Below, one piece after another: positions 9,939 to 21,500 of a DNA stretch of 64,000 nt. Every line of letters starts with the position of its first letter. Position 1 is the first letter of the stretch. The notes under the pieces are model-generated. The model ran no database searches and was not told where the DNA came from. It saw only the letters and a list, made by a program, of their open reading frames with translations. The translations under genes were made by a program, and so were the position numbers. The DNA comes from Emiliania huxleyi CCMP1516 (Eukaryota > Haptophyta > Isochrysidales > Noelaerhabdaceae): assembly GCF_000372725.1 (NCBI RefSeq), contig NW_005200417.1, positions 656,105 to 720,104 on the forward strand. Direction: 5' to 3'.

Positions 9939-12900
9939 ATGTGCGCCATCTCTATCCTGGACGTGTACAACGCGCAGCGATCGCCGGCGTTCTGCGGAGC
10001 GCAGAGGAATCAGAAGATGCGGATGCTGTGGATCGAGCTGCTCAAAAAAAAACGGAGTCCGTGCGGCTGCATGCGCGAGCCCTTGTCGGCGGACATGAAG
10101 CGGCTCAGTCACGCGGTGCGGGCTGCAAACCTCGACTCGGTGGCGAAGCTCTTCCGAAACGCGAGGCAGCGGGGCAAGGTCGACGATCTAGAGGCCCGGC
10201 TCTCGGCCGAGCCGTTCAAGATGCCCGAGCACACCGCCGCCTGCTCGCACGCGGCGGCGTCCAGCGAGACTACCGCTGACGCAGCGGCGGCGGGTGGCGG
10301 CGGCGCGGCACCGCCGCCGCCCGCGGCGGAGCTGCCCGAGGTGATCCTGAGCGTGGTGCCCTCGACCGAGACGCCGGCCGACGTCGCGCCGTCGTGCGAG
10401 GTGGCCGACCAGGTCGCCACCGGCTCCATCGCGACGGCGTCCGGCGCGACCACCGATGCCGCTGCCGCAGCGGCGGCGGGTGGCGGCGGCGCGGCACCGC
10501 CGCCGCCCGCGGCGGAGCTGCCCGAGGTGATCCTGAGCGTGGTGCCCTCGACCGAGACGCCGGCCGACGTCGCGCCGTCGTGCGAGGTGGCCGACCAGGT
10601 CGCCACCGGCTCCATCGCGACGGCGTCCGGCGCGACCAACAATGCCGCTGCCGCCGAGGCGGGCGGCGGCGGCGGCGGCGCGGCGCCGCCGACTCCCGCG
10701 GCGCCGCCGCTCGAGGCGAGCGATAGCACGCCGGCGCCGGTCGAGACGCTGGCCGGCGACGCGCGACCGGCTCGCAGGTCTGCTGTTCCCGCCGGGTTCT
10801 GGGGAGCGGCGACGCGGCAGCTCGAAAACCAGCTGCACGGGGCAGAGGACGCGGCGGCGATGCGACACGTCAAGGCCGAGAGCGAGTCGCGGAAGCGCAG
10901 CGCTGCCGAGACTAAGGCGGCGAAGGCGGAGGAGGGGGCGGCCGCTTTGCAGAGACAGCTACGCAAGTTGCAGCAGCAGCTTCAGCGGACGGAACGGGCG
11001 CTCAAGACCTCTCACAAGCGGGAGGGCACCATGCGCTCGAAAATGAAGTCGACCAACTCGGGCAACCTCGCGAAGCAGGTCGTCAGCCTGACGGCCTCGG
11101 TTGAGGAGCTCAAAGCTAAGCTCGCCGCCGAGCGGCGCACGAGTGGGAACCTCGTGATGGAGCTCGAGACGGCGACGGGCGAGGCGGAGGAGGCGCGGGT
11201 GGCGCAGGCAGCTGCGGAGGAGGAGGCGACGAAGACGAAGAAGGCGGCGGCGGCAAAGGTGAAGGGGCTGCAGAGCGGGAGGTCGATGGAACGCCGGCGC
11301 TCGAAGGCGGCGCACAAGGAGAAGGGCATCCTAAAAACCGTGGTGCCGAGAGACGCGAGCTCGCCCCTCTGTCGACTGTCCCTCTCGCGTCTAAGCTCTC
11401 CCTCCCCACCTCCACGTAGGTCAAATCGCAGGACATCTTGCTGGCGAAGCAGGCCGCCCAGTACAAGAAGGCGCTCAAATCTGCCGAGGATCAGCTCGCG
11501 GAGCACGTGCAAAAGGAGAAGCGCGCGTTGGCGGCGGCCGAGGCAGCCCAGGCTCTGTCCCGGCGCGACAAGGCGGCGATGCAAGAGGAGCGCGCGCAGC
11601 TGGCGCGCGAGGCGACTAACTCGGCCGCACGCGCCGCGTGCATCGAGATGCGGCTGGCGGATGCGCAGGAGGCGCTCAAGGCCTTCAGGGACTTTAGCGC
11701 GCTCGAGAGGGGTCGCTACAAGGACCAGGTGCGCATCACGTACTACAAGTTGCTCAACCGCAAGGTGCCGTCCAACCAGATCGAGGGCGTCGTGCGGGAT
11801 GTGCTCAAAATGGTCGGGATAGACCCCAAGAGGTGCGTGCGGTTGTGTAGTTGTGGTGTGTATGTACGTCTCCGCACCTCCCCAGCGCCCATGTACCCGA
11901 ATCCCCTGTGCAATGCCAATGGCACCTGTCCCATGACGCAGGCTGCCCAAGTCCTCCTGCGCCGAGCGCATGCGGCACGAGATGAGCGGAGTCGCGGACG
12001 TCGTCGCCGGCGTCCAGCTCGCCGTCGCCGACAGGGCGATCGGCGCCTCCGACGACACGACCAAGATGCAGCAGTCCCAGGGGACGAACAACGTGCACTT
12101 CATCGACAAGGGCCTGGCCTGTGCCCCGTTGACCGGCTCGAGCCACCGCAACACGGTCAACATCGGCATCGCCGATATGGCCGTGGGCACCGCTGACGCC
12201 AAGGCCAAGCACTTCTCCTCCGACCTGGCGCGGTGCCGGCGAGCGGCCACCGAGGCCGTGCCCGACTTCCACGGCCATCCCAAGGCCTATGATCGGGTTA
12301 CGGTCTCGCTGCTGACCGGCTGGTGCAGCGATCGCGCGGCGGTGGAGACGTGCCTCGCGAGGAAAGTCAGCGAGCTCAAGGGCGCCGAGGCGCGCCTCCG
12401 GGAGGGCGAGGACATGCTCTCGGCGCTGCGAGGCGGCATCGGCGTGCAACTCAAGGCGACATCAGGCGGCGGGGTTTCTGTGCAGCTGTCGTTGGCGCCG
12501 CGGAGCCGGACGCGGCTAGCTGAACTCGAGGATGAGGCGCAGCGCGTCGTCGCCGCCGAGCCGGGCGCCAAGGAGCTCAAGCCCGAGCAGCTCCTCGCGA
12601 GGATCGAGGCGGAGTGCGTCCGCAAGCTTGGCGAGGAGTGGTGGGCCTCGCTGTCGGAGGTCAAGCAGGCGGAGGTGTCTAACATCCATTTGGCGACGTG
12701 CTCGCTGCACAAGAACACCAACACCAACAAGGGCGTGATGAAGGGGATCGTCCGCGCGTACCACGAGATCAAGGAGGAGCGCGCGAGGGCGGCTGCGCCG
12801 CCTCGAGAGTGGCCGCAGCAGCCGGCGGCGGCGCCGGCGGACGCTCCGCTGGAGGCGGCGCCGGGAGCGGCGCCGGGAGCGGCGGCAGCGGCGGGCTCGG

Positions 12901-15507
12901 CGGCGGCGGAGCAGGCGCGGGGGGCGGCGGCTCAGCCTCAGCGTGCGGCGTGGCCGACGGCGGCGGGCGCGGCAGGTGCGGCGGGTGCGGCGGGCACAGC
13001 AGACACGGCCGCCGCGCCGGCCGCCGCCGGGCCGCCCGCGGCGACGGTGCCCCCCTCGGCGCCGCCGTCCACGGAGGACAAGACCGTCAAGGGGAACATC
13101 ATCTCCAGGACGTNNNNNNNNNNNNNNNNNNNNNNNNNNNNNNNNNNNNNNNNNNNNNNNNNNNNNNNNNNNNNNNNNNNNNNNNNNNNNNNNNNNNNNN
13201 NNNNNNNNNNNNNNNNNNNNNNNNNNNNNNNNNNNNNNNNNNNNNNNAGAGAGAGGAAGAAGAATAATAGGGGGTGTGAAGGAAGAAGAGAAGAGAGAAG
13301 AGAGAGAGGTGGTGAAGAGTAGAAGGGGAGGAAAGGAATAGAAAGAAGGAGAGAGGGAGAGAAAGATGAAAGAGGAAGGGAAATAGAGGAGGGGGTAGGG
13401 TGTAGAAACTAGGGTAAGGAGTAAGAGTGACTCGACCGCCTCTAGCACCCCACCCACACGGTACTGCAGGCTCATTCAGGACCCGGCGCCGCTTCTCAAC
13501 GGCCACGTGCACGGCCTCTCGTACTTCAACGCGCCCCTAAACGAGGACACCCACCTGATGCCGTACGTGCTGCACACGCCAGCGAGAGGCGACGGCGACC
13601 TGCTGCGGATGCTCAAGGCGGGGCTGGAGGACGCGCTCGAGGTGTACAAGAGGCACACCGCCGAGCACCTCAGCGGGGGGCGGCTCGACCTCAAGACGAT
13701 GTCTGCCGATCTTCAAGAGTCGACCTGGTGCCATTTCGCTCCTGCCGCACCTTCCCTCACACCCTCCCTCTAGCGTGCTCCCTCCAGCATGGGCGTTGCG
13801 AGAGGGAACGCGCAGCCACCCCGCGTGTTGTCAAACTATCACGACCCACACCTCCCCATCGTAGGCTCGAGCTCGAGGCGCATCCCATCGAGAACAACGA
13901 TTGCGAGCGCGACCTCGCGCAGCTCTGCTACCTCAGCAACAATGCCCCGGTCATGAGGCTGCATGCCAAGGCGGGCGTGCTGCGCTTTGGGCGCAACGTC
14001 GGGCGCTCGGGCACCAAGCTGGTCATCGAGGGCTGGAGCGCGGGGCAGCAGCGATCCACGATCAAGTACGCGATGGGGGCCGCGAGGCTGGCGACGCAGG
14101 AGACGCGCGAGCAGGAGACGGCGCGCCTCACGCGCGAGCGCCTCCCGCTGCAACAGCAGAAGGATGCAGCGGTGAAGGCGCGTCGGGACAAGCGCGAGGC
14201 GAAGGAGCGCCACATGCGCGAGCTACGGCGGCAGGGCATCGAGGCGCGCGTCGTACGCGAGATCGCCCGAGATCGCCCGAGATCGCCCGAGATCGCCGGA
14301 GATTGCCCGAGATAGTGCCCGCCTTGACGCAGGTGCTCACTGTTGGCGCGTGCGAGATGCTCACTGCGAAGCAGCTCGCCGTGCAGCTCAGCATCCGCGC
14401 CGCCCTCGACGACTCGAAGTCGGACGTGGCTCGACACAAAGAGGCGCGCCGCCCGTTTAGAGCAGCTCTAAACGGCCCCCTCTTCTACCGTATTAATGTG
14501 CACGTACTCCACCCCGCCCCCTCGCAGTTGCTCGGGCACGTGATTCGCGTGACGGGCAACAAGGAGGAGTTGCGCGACCAGCTGAAAAAGCTGGTCGCGG
14601 CCGAGATTTTGGATCGGGAGCGGCGCGGCGTCGACGGGGCGACGACCGACACAGACACGGCACGGCTGCGCTTACTTGGCCTCGGCCGCGCTGCGCGTGC
14701 TGGGGGGCCGCGCGCTGGACGTGCGGCTGGGGCAGGCGGCGCGCGGCGCCGCCCCGCACGGCGGCGCACTTCCACAGGCAGCGACGGGTCCGACGGGTCG
14801 GACGAGGAGTCGGACGAGTCAGAGTCGGACGAGTCGGACGAGTCGGGCGCTGGCTCGGACGACGACTCCGAGGATGAGGGCTACTCCGAGGTGGCGATGG
14901 GCGACATCCTTGAGGAGGAGGACGTGTACGAGGTCGAGCGCATTGAGAAGGAGCGCACGTACAGGGGCGTCAAGCAGTACTTGGTCCGCTGGAAGGGCTG
15001 AACTCGTGGGAGCCGGCGGAGAGCATCTTGGACGACTCGCTCATCAACGATTTCCGGAGCCGGATGGGCAAGTCGCGGCCCGCCAAGAGGCGCGGCGGCG
15101 GGGCCGGCGGCGGCGGCAAGCGGGGCAAGACGGCTGGCGGCCAGAGGGCCCGCGGCTCGGGTGCTGCGGCTGCTGGCAGCACCGCATCGGGCTCTAGCGG
15201 CGATGCGGCTGCTACTGGCGGCGCCCCTACTCCCGCCTCTGCCGCCGCTCCCCCCCCCGCCCCAACCCGCCAGCAGCCGAAGCGGAGTACGGCTGCCACG
15301 GCGACGGAGCGTGCGATCGCGCAGCAGGAGGCGGAGGACGAGAGCGACTTGGAGGAGGATAGCAGTGACGACGAGGCGAGCCGGAGGCAAGCCGGACGTG
15401 GGCGTGGCGGCGGGAGGGGCGCGAGGGGCTCGCGTGGGAATGGCCGCGGCGGGGGACCGGGGCGCGGTGGCCGAGGGCGCGGCGCCAAGCAGGCTCGGGT
15501 GGCGTAG
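9939..15507 (+). CDS. Chromodomain-containing putative transposase, interrupted by gap and frameshift
   Basis: A multi-exon protein of likely mobile-element origin. It has a short N-terminal region and two 62-residue Ala/Gly/Pro-rich repeats (offset 186 nt). A long coiled coil with KLQQQLQRTERALK follows. The exon at 11420-11832 carries YYKLLNRKVPSNQIEGVVRDVL. The exon from 11942 carries LPKSSCAERMRHEM and GASDDTTKMQQ, like the first catalytic Asp region of DDE-type transposases. CSLHKNTNTNKG follows before the gap at 13114. After the gap come exons 13470-13727 and 13865 onward (ENNDCERDLAQLCYL), a repeat-filled intron, a SAP-like segment (GNKEELRDQLKKLV), an acidic Ser/Asp/Glu tract and a chromodomain (YEVERIEKER, YLVRWKG, NSWEPAESILDD). 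One base is missing after WKG near 15000. The tail is Gly/Arg/Lys-rich. The transposase call is an inference from motif order; the chromodomain is clear. Confidence 0.6.
10284..10655 (+). repeat. 186-bp direct repeat inside the transposase-like gene
   Basis: Two near-identical 186-nt units lie in frame: GAGCTGCCCGAGGTGATCC occurs near 10330 and again 186 nt later. They encode ELPEVILSVVPSTETPADV and the following linker twice. The duplication preserves frame and looks recent. Confidence 0.9.
13114..13247. other. Assembly gap (N run) followed by a polypurine tract
   Basis: 134 undetermined bases interrupt the transposase-like gene. The following ~190 nt (13248-13440) are almost purely A and G on the plus strand and end before an acceptor at 13469 (CTGCAG). 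The gap therefore probably lies in or near an intron whose polypurine sequence defeated assembly. Confidence 0.95.
14256..14320 (+). repeat. GAGATCGCCC repeat in an intron of the transposase-like gene
   Basis: Six near-copies of GAGATCGCCC lie between the Arg-rich exon ending near ARVVREI and the next exon, which has LTAKQLAVQL. It belongs to the same class of short-word tandem repeats that fills introns in the PhzF, formin and CWC27 genes. Confidence 0.8.
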
Positions 15508-15632
15508 AGTCGCGGTGTCCCATGTATGTGTCCCTCGAGATAGCGCGAGAGCTGAGACTCAAGGACCGCCCGCGCTGCTCCTACGACTCGCTCGCCCGCC
15601 CGCCCCCCTCCCCTGTTTTTGTTAAGCTGGCT

Positions 15633-16577
15633 CTAGAGAGGCTCATTAAAGTAACACCCCCTCATATCCCAGATGCCGTCCTCCCAATCCTCCCGCCAGT
15701 CTTTATGCTCCTGGGCAAGGACCACCCGATCGGCTGGTCGGACGGGTCTCGGGTCGGCGGGATGGAGACGCCGCCGAAGCCAGTACCGGGGATCAGCGTC
15801 GTGGGAGGAGTAGTACTCGGCGAAGTCGCACCACTCCCCGTCACGCACAGGCCCGAGGCGCATCCAGCACAGAGGGAACTCCCATGTCACTCGGTGGTGC
15901 CGCTCGTCTCCCGCATCAACCCTGCGCAATAATCCCCAAGGGGGATCGTCCACCTCGACATAGGAACGCGAGATGAGAGTGTCAAGGAAGCGCTGGCCCA
16001 GGCGGCGGTGGTAGTTGCCGGACACGTCGAGAATGGCGAGGTTCGGCGCCAGCCCAGCCTTGAGAGCCTTCCTCAGCTGTCGGAAGCCCTCCTTGATCCC
16101 ATTGTCCGAGAGGCGGAGGCTCACAAGCCGGAGGCGAGCATTGAGCGGGCCGCGGAGAAATAGCACCACCTCGTGCATGAGGAACTCGCCGCCGGTATCT
16201 CGGAAGTTCTTGAGGTTCAGCTCGGACACGCCGACCCAGCGCAGACTGCGCAGAACCCGCTGACACAAGTACTCGGGGTTGATCGACGGGTTGATCGACG
16301 GGTGAATGGGAAGGTCCTGGCGCCCGTGCCACGGTCCGGCGTGGGCATCCATCGTGATCACAAAGCCGCTGCCCCGCCCTCTCCCCCCGATCGCGCTGTC
16401 CTCGATGAATATCATGACCTCAATTCTCCAATACGTACTGGTGCACGCCAGCGCGAGGAGGCTACACGTGTCGCCGGCTACGCGCGGCCCATTGCGGGCC
16501 CGGATGAGGCCAGGCTGTTGGATAGCCTCGATGACGGCGTGGCGGAGCTCCATGGGCAGGTCGGCCAGCCGCGACAT
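15633..16577 (-). CDS. Single-exon F-box-like / leucine-rich repeat protein
   Basis: 314 aa from the ATG at 16577. The N-terminus MSRLADLPMELRHAVIEAI resembles a short F-box-like helix pair (LPxEL). The middle shows irregular leucine-rich repeat segments: VSELNLKNFRDTGGEFL, LRLVSLRLSDNGIKEGF and LAILDVSGNYHRRLG. The C-terminal third is rich in Trp, Asp and Arg (YWLRRR, DWREDWEDGIW) and has no recognised domain. No intron is needed. An earlier in-frame ATG at 16811 exists, but the intervening sequence lacks domain character. A role as a substrate adaptor or a generic protein-binding LRR is inference only. Confidence 0.7.
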   Translation of the reverse strand: MSRLADLPMELRHAVIEAIQQPGLIRARNGPRVAGDTCSLLALACTSTYWRIEVMIFIEDSAIGGRGRGSGFVITMDAHAGPWHGRQDLPIHPSINPSINPEYLCQRVLRSLRWVGVSELNLKNFRDTGGEFLMHEVVLFLRGPLNARLRLVSLRLSDNGIKEGFRQLRKALKAGLAPNLAILDVSGNYHRRLGQRFLDTLISRSYVEVDDPPWGLLRRVDAGDERHHRVTWEFPLCWMRLGPVRDGEWCDFAEYYSSHDADPRYWLRRRLHPADPRPVRPADRVVLAQEHKDWREDWEDGIWDMRGCYFNEPL

Positions 16578-16931
16578 GGCTGCATGCGGGGGCGCGCGCA
16601 GTGGTGTGCGCCCACCGCGTTTCCTCGCGTTTTGCCGTTCCCAGCGCAGATTCGAGCCCACGAGCGCCTCCCATCCGCTCTCTTTGGCGTTGCTGTACGC
16701 CCGCAAGCGGGTATCCCCGGTCGATCTGAGGGCGGAGCCCTGCCTTAGGTGGACATATCTTTGAGAAAATCTAATTTTTTCGGGGGGAGAGATCAATACA
16801 AAATTTGACATCCTCCAACATGAGATGCCCCGAGCGGACGTCCGTTCATTTCTTTTCCCTTTCTTTTTTTGGGCCCTGTGGGCACCCTACAATAGAGCGC
16901 CCGCCGCCCGCCGGGGCCGCACGCCACAAAG

Positions 16932-17186
16932 ATGTCGCATCGCGTCGCGCCGCGGTCGCCAATGCCGGCGACGCTCCTGTTGCTCCTCCGCGGCGCGCTG
17001 GGCCTGGGGCCGCCTGCGGGGCCTGTCCGTCTCATCCTCGACACCGACATGGGTGGAGGCGCCTGCCAGGATGTCGATGACGTGGCTGCGCTCTGCATGA
17101 CGCACGCCCTGTGTGGAGAAGTTTACCTTACCTTACCTTATGACTTTATGTGCCGACCGGGCTCCAGGGCGTGCCGCTGGGTTTGA
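16932..17186 (+). pseudogene. Inosine/uridine-preferring nucleoside hydrolase, N-terminal fragment
   Basis: The frame starts MSHRVAPRSPMPATLLLLLRG, a plausible signal peptide. It then gives PVRLILDTDMGGG and QDVDDVAALCMTHAL. The D-T-D and D-D-x-A residues form the Ca2+-binding N-terminal motif of the IUNH family. After about 55 residues homology stops and the frame runs into CRPGSRACRWV and a stop. The rest of the domain (about 250 aa) is absent, because a gene on the opposite strand ends at 17287. TTACC repeats at 17124-17140 mark the break. It is probably a truncated copy; a remote 3' exon cannot be excluded. Confidence 0.6.
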
Positions 17187-17286
17187 GCCCGTTGACGGCG
17201 TCGAAATGACGGAGAGCGCCCCGGCCGGCAGCCGCGGCACAGGTTTCCTCGAGGTTTCCCCACGCGGCCGCGCTTTTATTCTCTAG

Positions 17287-17943
17287 CTACCCCGCGCCGC
17301 CCGAGCGCACCCCCGCAACGGCTATCGCACTCACGACCAGTGCAAGACCAATGAGAGCGAGTTGTCCCACGACCGCATCCTGCCTCCCCGTGGGCGCTGG
17401 GCTGGAAGCGGCCGCTGGCGTCGAGGCTGGTTCCTCGGGTTGCTGGCCGCGGTAGGTGCTTTGCCTTCCGATTGCGGTTCCATGCCGATCGGGCTCCGTC
17501 GTCCACGCACCCTTTGATATGTGCGCACGACACTGCGGGCAGAGTGGCGCAGCAGACTCGGAGAGCGTGGTGGCGCACGACTCACAGCAACACGCGTGCC
17601 CGCACTCGAACCGCACCTCGCGCGGCCGCTCCATACACACCGCGCATTCCTTGAAGGGCGGCTCGCCCATGATGTCGGACAGCTTCTCGGTGGCGAGGCC
17701 GCGATTGTCTCCGCACGCCACGAGCACACTCATCGCCAGGTCGCGGTCCGCCTCGGGGAACTGCAGCAAGAGCACGTCCATGTCGGCCCGCCTCGCTCCT
17801 GCCTCCCGTGCCCGCTGCCTCCGGGCCTCCTCGGCCCGCCTCGCCTCCTCGCGCGCCTCCGCCTCCTGCTGCCGGCGAGCCTGCCTCCGGCTCGCACGGC
17901 GGCGGAGGAAGAGGAACGGGTTGAAGTCGACGCCGGACGCCAT
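17287..17943 (-). CDS. Tail-anchored RING finger protein with CUE/UBA-like segment
   Basis: 218 aa, intronless, starting at the ATG at 17943. The order is a basic Arg-rich N-terminus and a long charged helix (EAEAREEARRAEEARR). A CUE/UBA-like segment follows (LLQFPEADRDLAMSVL then GLATEKLSDIM). Next is a C3HC4 RING (CAVCMERPREVRFECGHACC through LCPQCRAHI), and a C-terminal hydrophobic helix (GQLALIGLALVVSAIAVAGV). It is probably a membrane-anchored E3 ubiquitin ligase with its catalytic part in the cytosol. It is divergent from the TDP1-like gene that starts 650 bp away at 18594. Confidence 0.85.
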   Translation of the reverse strand: MASGVDFNPFLFLRRRASRRQARRQQEAEAREEARRAEEARRQRAREAGARRADMDVLLLQFPEADRDLAMSVLVACGDNRGLATEKLSDIMGEPPFKECAVCMERPREVRFECGHACCCESCATTLSESAAPLCPQCRAHISKGAWTTEPDRHGTAIGRQSTYRGQQPEEPASTPAAASSPAPTGRQDAVVGQLALIGLALVVSAIAVAGVRSGGAG

Positions 17944-18593
17944 TGTTGGACAACGCCGTCGCTGTGCGTACACGCGCGTTTCGCGGGGAGCAATTCTGAA
18001 AAAAATATTTCGCGCCACGCAGGTCACCATGGCTGCATCCAGAGCTGCTTTGTCGTGCGCACTCGAGCAGCGCGCAACGGTCGCGCCCACCTGCCACCTC
18101 GCCTCGCCGGCTGCATCCCGCTCGCGGCGGTCGCCACCATCCCTGGGCACCGCCACTGCCCCTGTCCCTGCCGCCGCCGTCCGAGAGAGAGTGCCGTCCG
18201 TCACCTTCCGATTCCTCCCCGCCGCCCGGCCTGATCCGCGGCGGCACACACCTCGGCATCGCCGACCCTGATGCCGCCGCCGCCGTCCCTGTCGCCCCCG
18301 CTTCCACCCACTTGCTTTACTGCCGACTCCAAGCGGGAGGCAGCAAAGGCACGCAGACAGAACCCTAAGTGAGAACGTCGCCATCGTGTAGCAGGCAGGC
18401 CTGGCTAGCCGCGTGTTGGGGAGTAGTTTTTGTGTGTGTGGTGTACTCTCCCTCCACTCAGTGGTATAGTGACGGTGAGCAGCGCACGATAAAAACAGCT
18501 GAAAAACCTCGAAGCCCTGGGGTGCGAAAATTCTTTTCTGGCCGACCCCGCAGTACCGGTAGTCGGGTAGAAAACGGGCGCATCCGACCCAAG

Positions 18594-21500
18594 ATGAGCG
18601 CGAAGCGTTCATGCCGGCGGCCAGAGTTCCCGCTGCACAGCGACGAGCAGCAGCTGCCCTCGCAACAGCCGCCGTGGCGCAGCGACGAGCTCCTCTCGTC
18701 GATCCGTCTCATCGGGCGCGGCGGCGAGAGTGGCGAGGCTTTGCTCGGCGCTCTCGCTGGCGAGCAGTGCGACGGCGTTCTCGCATCCACGATGAGCCTC
18801 GATGCCGCCTGGCTGCTGGCCACTCTCGGCGTGCGACCTGAGACGCCGGCGGTGATCGCGTGCCACCACCCGGTCAAGTGCTGGGCGGGAGCGGCCGCCG
18901 ACCGCCGCTCGGCCGCCTCTGGTGCGGTGCCCGGCTTCCGCAACGCGTGCCTAGTCTTCCCGCCCTTTTGCGACGCGCCGGACAAGCTTAAGGACTGGGC
19001 TCCGAAGCGGGAGGAGCAGGCCTACGAGGGGCTGCTCGGGTGCGTGCACCCTAAGGTGTGACCGTCACCGCCCGTCCTGCGTCCACCCATACCGCGCCGG
19101 TGTCCCAGCCGTTGGTCGGACTGCGTTTCACCTTCCTATCTGAAGGTGCTGGTGCTGCTCTTTCCCGACGCGGCCGTGGTGGTCGTCGCCACCGCCAACC
19201 TCAACCGAGGCGGCTGGGCGGCCGGCGGCGTGCGCAACCACCTCTGGCACCACTCCTTCCCGGTCCGCACCCAGCGCCTCGGCGAGGACGTGGCCGACTG
19301 GTCCGCGCTGCTTCCGGACGGCTCCTTCGGCTCGCCTCCCTAGAAGCGGAAGAAGTGTTGTTGCATTCCAACCAGCCCTCGAGAGGGCACGTACTCCGCC
19401 GTACTCGACCGCACTCCGCTGTAGCCCCTGTGCTCGTCTCCACCGTCTTCACGCGGTGCTCTGGCGACTCTGCACGAGACAATACTCCCGCCCCGAGGCT
19501 GGCGCATCCAGCACGTACCTTAAGGTAGGCGCGGAGCTCGCCTGCCTCTTCGCCTCGATGCTGGCGCCGTGTGCGCCGCACGCCGCCACCGTCGCCCTCT
19601 TTTGGCGTCTGGCGAGGTACGACTGGCGCGCGGCGCCTCCCAACGTGCATCTGGTGACCTCGGCTCCAGGCATCTTCCCGCTCCGCCCCGCCCCTCCGCC
19701 GCCCGGTTGTGTCGCGACGGTGCGGTGCGCGCTCGCGGGCGCGAGGCGCTACTACAGCGGCCTGCTCGACGCGCGCGACGTGAACGCCGCTCCCCCGAGG
19801 CGGGGCGAGGGCAGTGGCGACGGCGCGGGCGACGGCAGTGGCGACGTGGGCGGCGGAGGCGAGGGCAAGGGGTCGCGTCTTCTGCGCATCGCCAAGGCTG
19901 CGCGCCAGCTGTGCCGGAGCAGCGGCGAGGTCGCTCTGGAGCTGCGCCCGCAGCCGGGCAATCCACACGACGCGAACGCTATCGCAGTCTGGATGCCGGC
20001 GGCGCTGCGAGAGGCGCTGGCCGCGGCGGGCGGCGACGCGGCGGCGCTGCGGGAGGAGGAGGGGCAGCTCGGCTGCTTGCCCCGCGAGGTCGCGGCGTGG
20101 GTCAGACCTTTCCGAGACCTTTCCGAGACCTTTCCGAGACCTTTCGCTCGTGCCAGGTCGCGGCGTGGGTCGCGCCGCTGCTGCGCTGCGGTGTGCTCGT
20201 CGCCACCGCCGCCGCACCGGCGAGCTCACTCTTTGGGCTTGGCTGCCTCTCCAGGCGATCTCGGGCAATCTCGACGCGATCTCGAGTAGGCGAGCTCACT
20301 CTTTGGGTTCGGTGTGGTGCGCGGCTTTGAGGTGCTCACGCTGCACTTCTGGCTGCCCGCCGGCGGCCAGCCCTGCCTCGACTCGAACGGCGACGGCGGC
20401 GTGTGGGGGAGCCTGCTGCAGCTGCTCGGGCGGGCGGAGCGGCCGCGGGGTTTGCACCGATTGCTTCAGCTCCTCGGCCGGACGCGCGAGCGTGGGAGGT
20501 TGTGGCGCAGCCCGCGCGATGCCGCGGCGGACTACTACTCCACTTCCTCGCTGGGTAACCTGTACCAGAATACGCGCTTCGCGCAGGCGTTCGTGCACGC
20601 GACGGGCGGCGACGGTGGCGGCTCCGAGGGAGAGTCCGAGGATGAGGAGCAGCGGGTCTGGTCGCACATTTCTGTCCTCGATTTCTTGTTAGGCGCGTCG
20701 GAGGACGAGGACGAGCAGCTCCCGGGGCTGGTCGAGGGGCATCCGCCGCGTCTGCCGGACCACCTGCCGCAGGCGCTTCATCCTGTCTCTCCTCATAACA
20801 ACAGGACGATGATTTTATTGCGGTTGTTTGTGCTCCCCCGCCTCGCAGGTGCTCTTCCCGTCGACGCATTCGGTGAGGAGGCTGCGCGATGAGGCCGTTG
20901 GACGGGGGCGCCAAGATGCTATACTATTCACAGCTGTACTATTCACAGCTATACTATTCACAGGCCGTTGGACGGGCGCGCCAAGATGCGCGCCGGCTGC
21001 GCGAGGGGCGCCGTGTGCTGCTGCGCGGCCTCTGCGGCGACTTGTGCTCGCTGAACGGCCGCACGGGGGTGCTGCAGGAGCAGCTAGGGGAGGGGCCGCT
21101 AGCGCTGGCCGAGGGGGAGTGCGTGCTCATCTGCGGGCTGCGGCGCCGCGCCGAGCTCAACGGGCAGCGCGTGCGGATCGGCAGGCGCGTGCCTGCTCGG
21201 GGCCGCTACGTGGCGGTCCTGGACAGCGGCGAGGCGCTCTCGCTGCGCCGTGCGAACCTGTCGTCTCTGCAGTGGTGCGTCGAGCTCGAGCCGGGCGAGG
21301 CTAGGGGCGAGGAGCACGCCAAGCTCGTGAGCCTGAGCGCCGCCAACCTCGTCGCCACCGCGGTGCAGCCTCACGGGCGCGTCGTCCTCCGCGCGAACGC
21401 CGCCCAGCCCGTTGCGGAGGGGCAGCCGCTGCCGCCCGCTATGAGCCAGGAGGGGAGGCGCGGCTGGCGCTGGTGTGGCGTGGCGGCCTCGCGCCTCGCG

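Noticed and set aside
11012..12283. 423-codon minus-strand frame
   Set aside because: It is antisense to the transposase-like gene, whose sense frame has motif and splice support.
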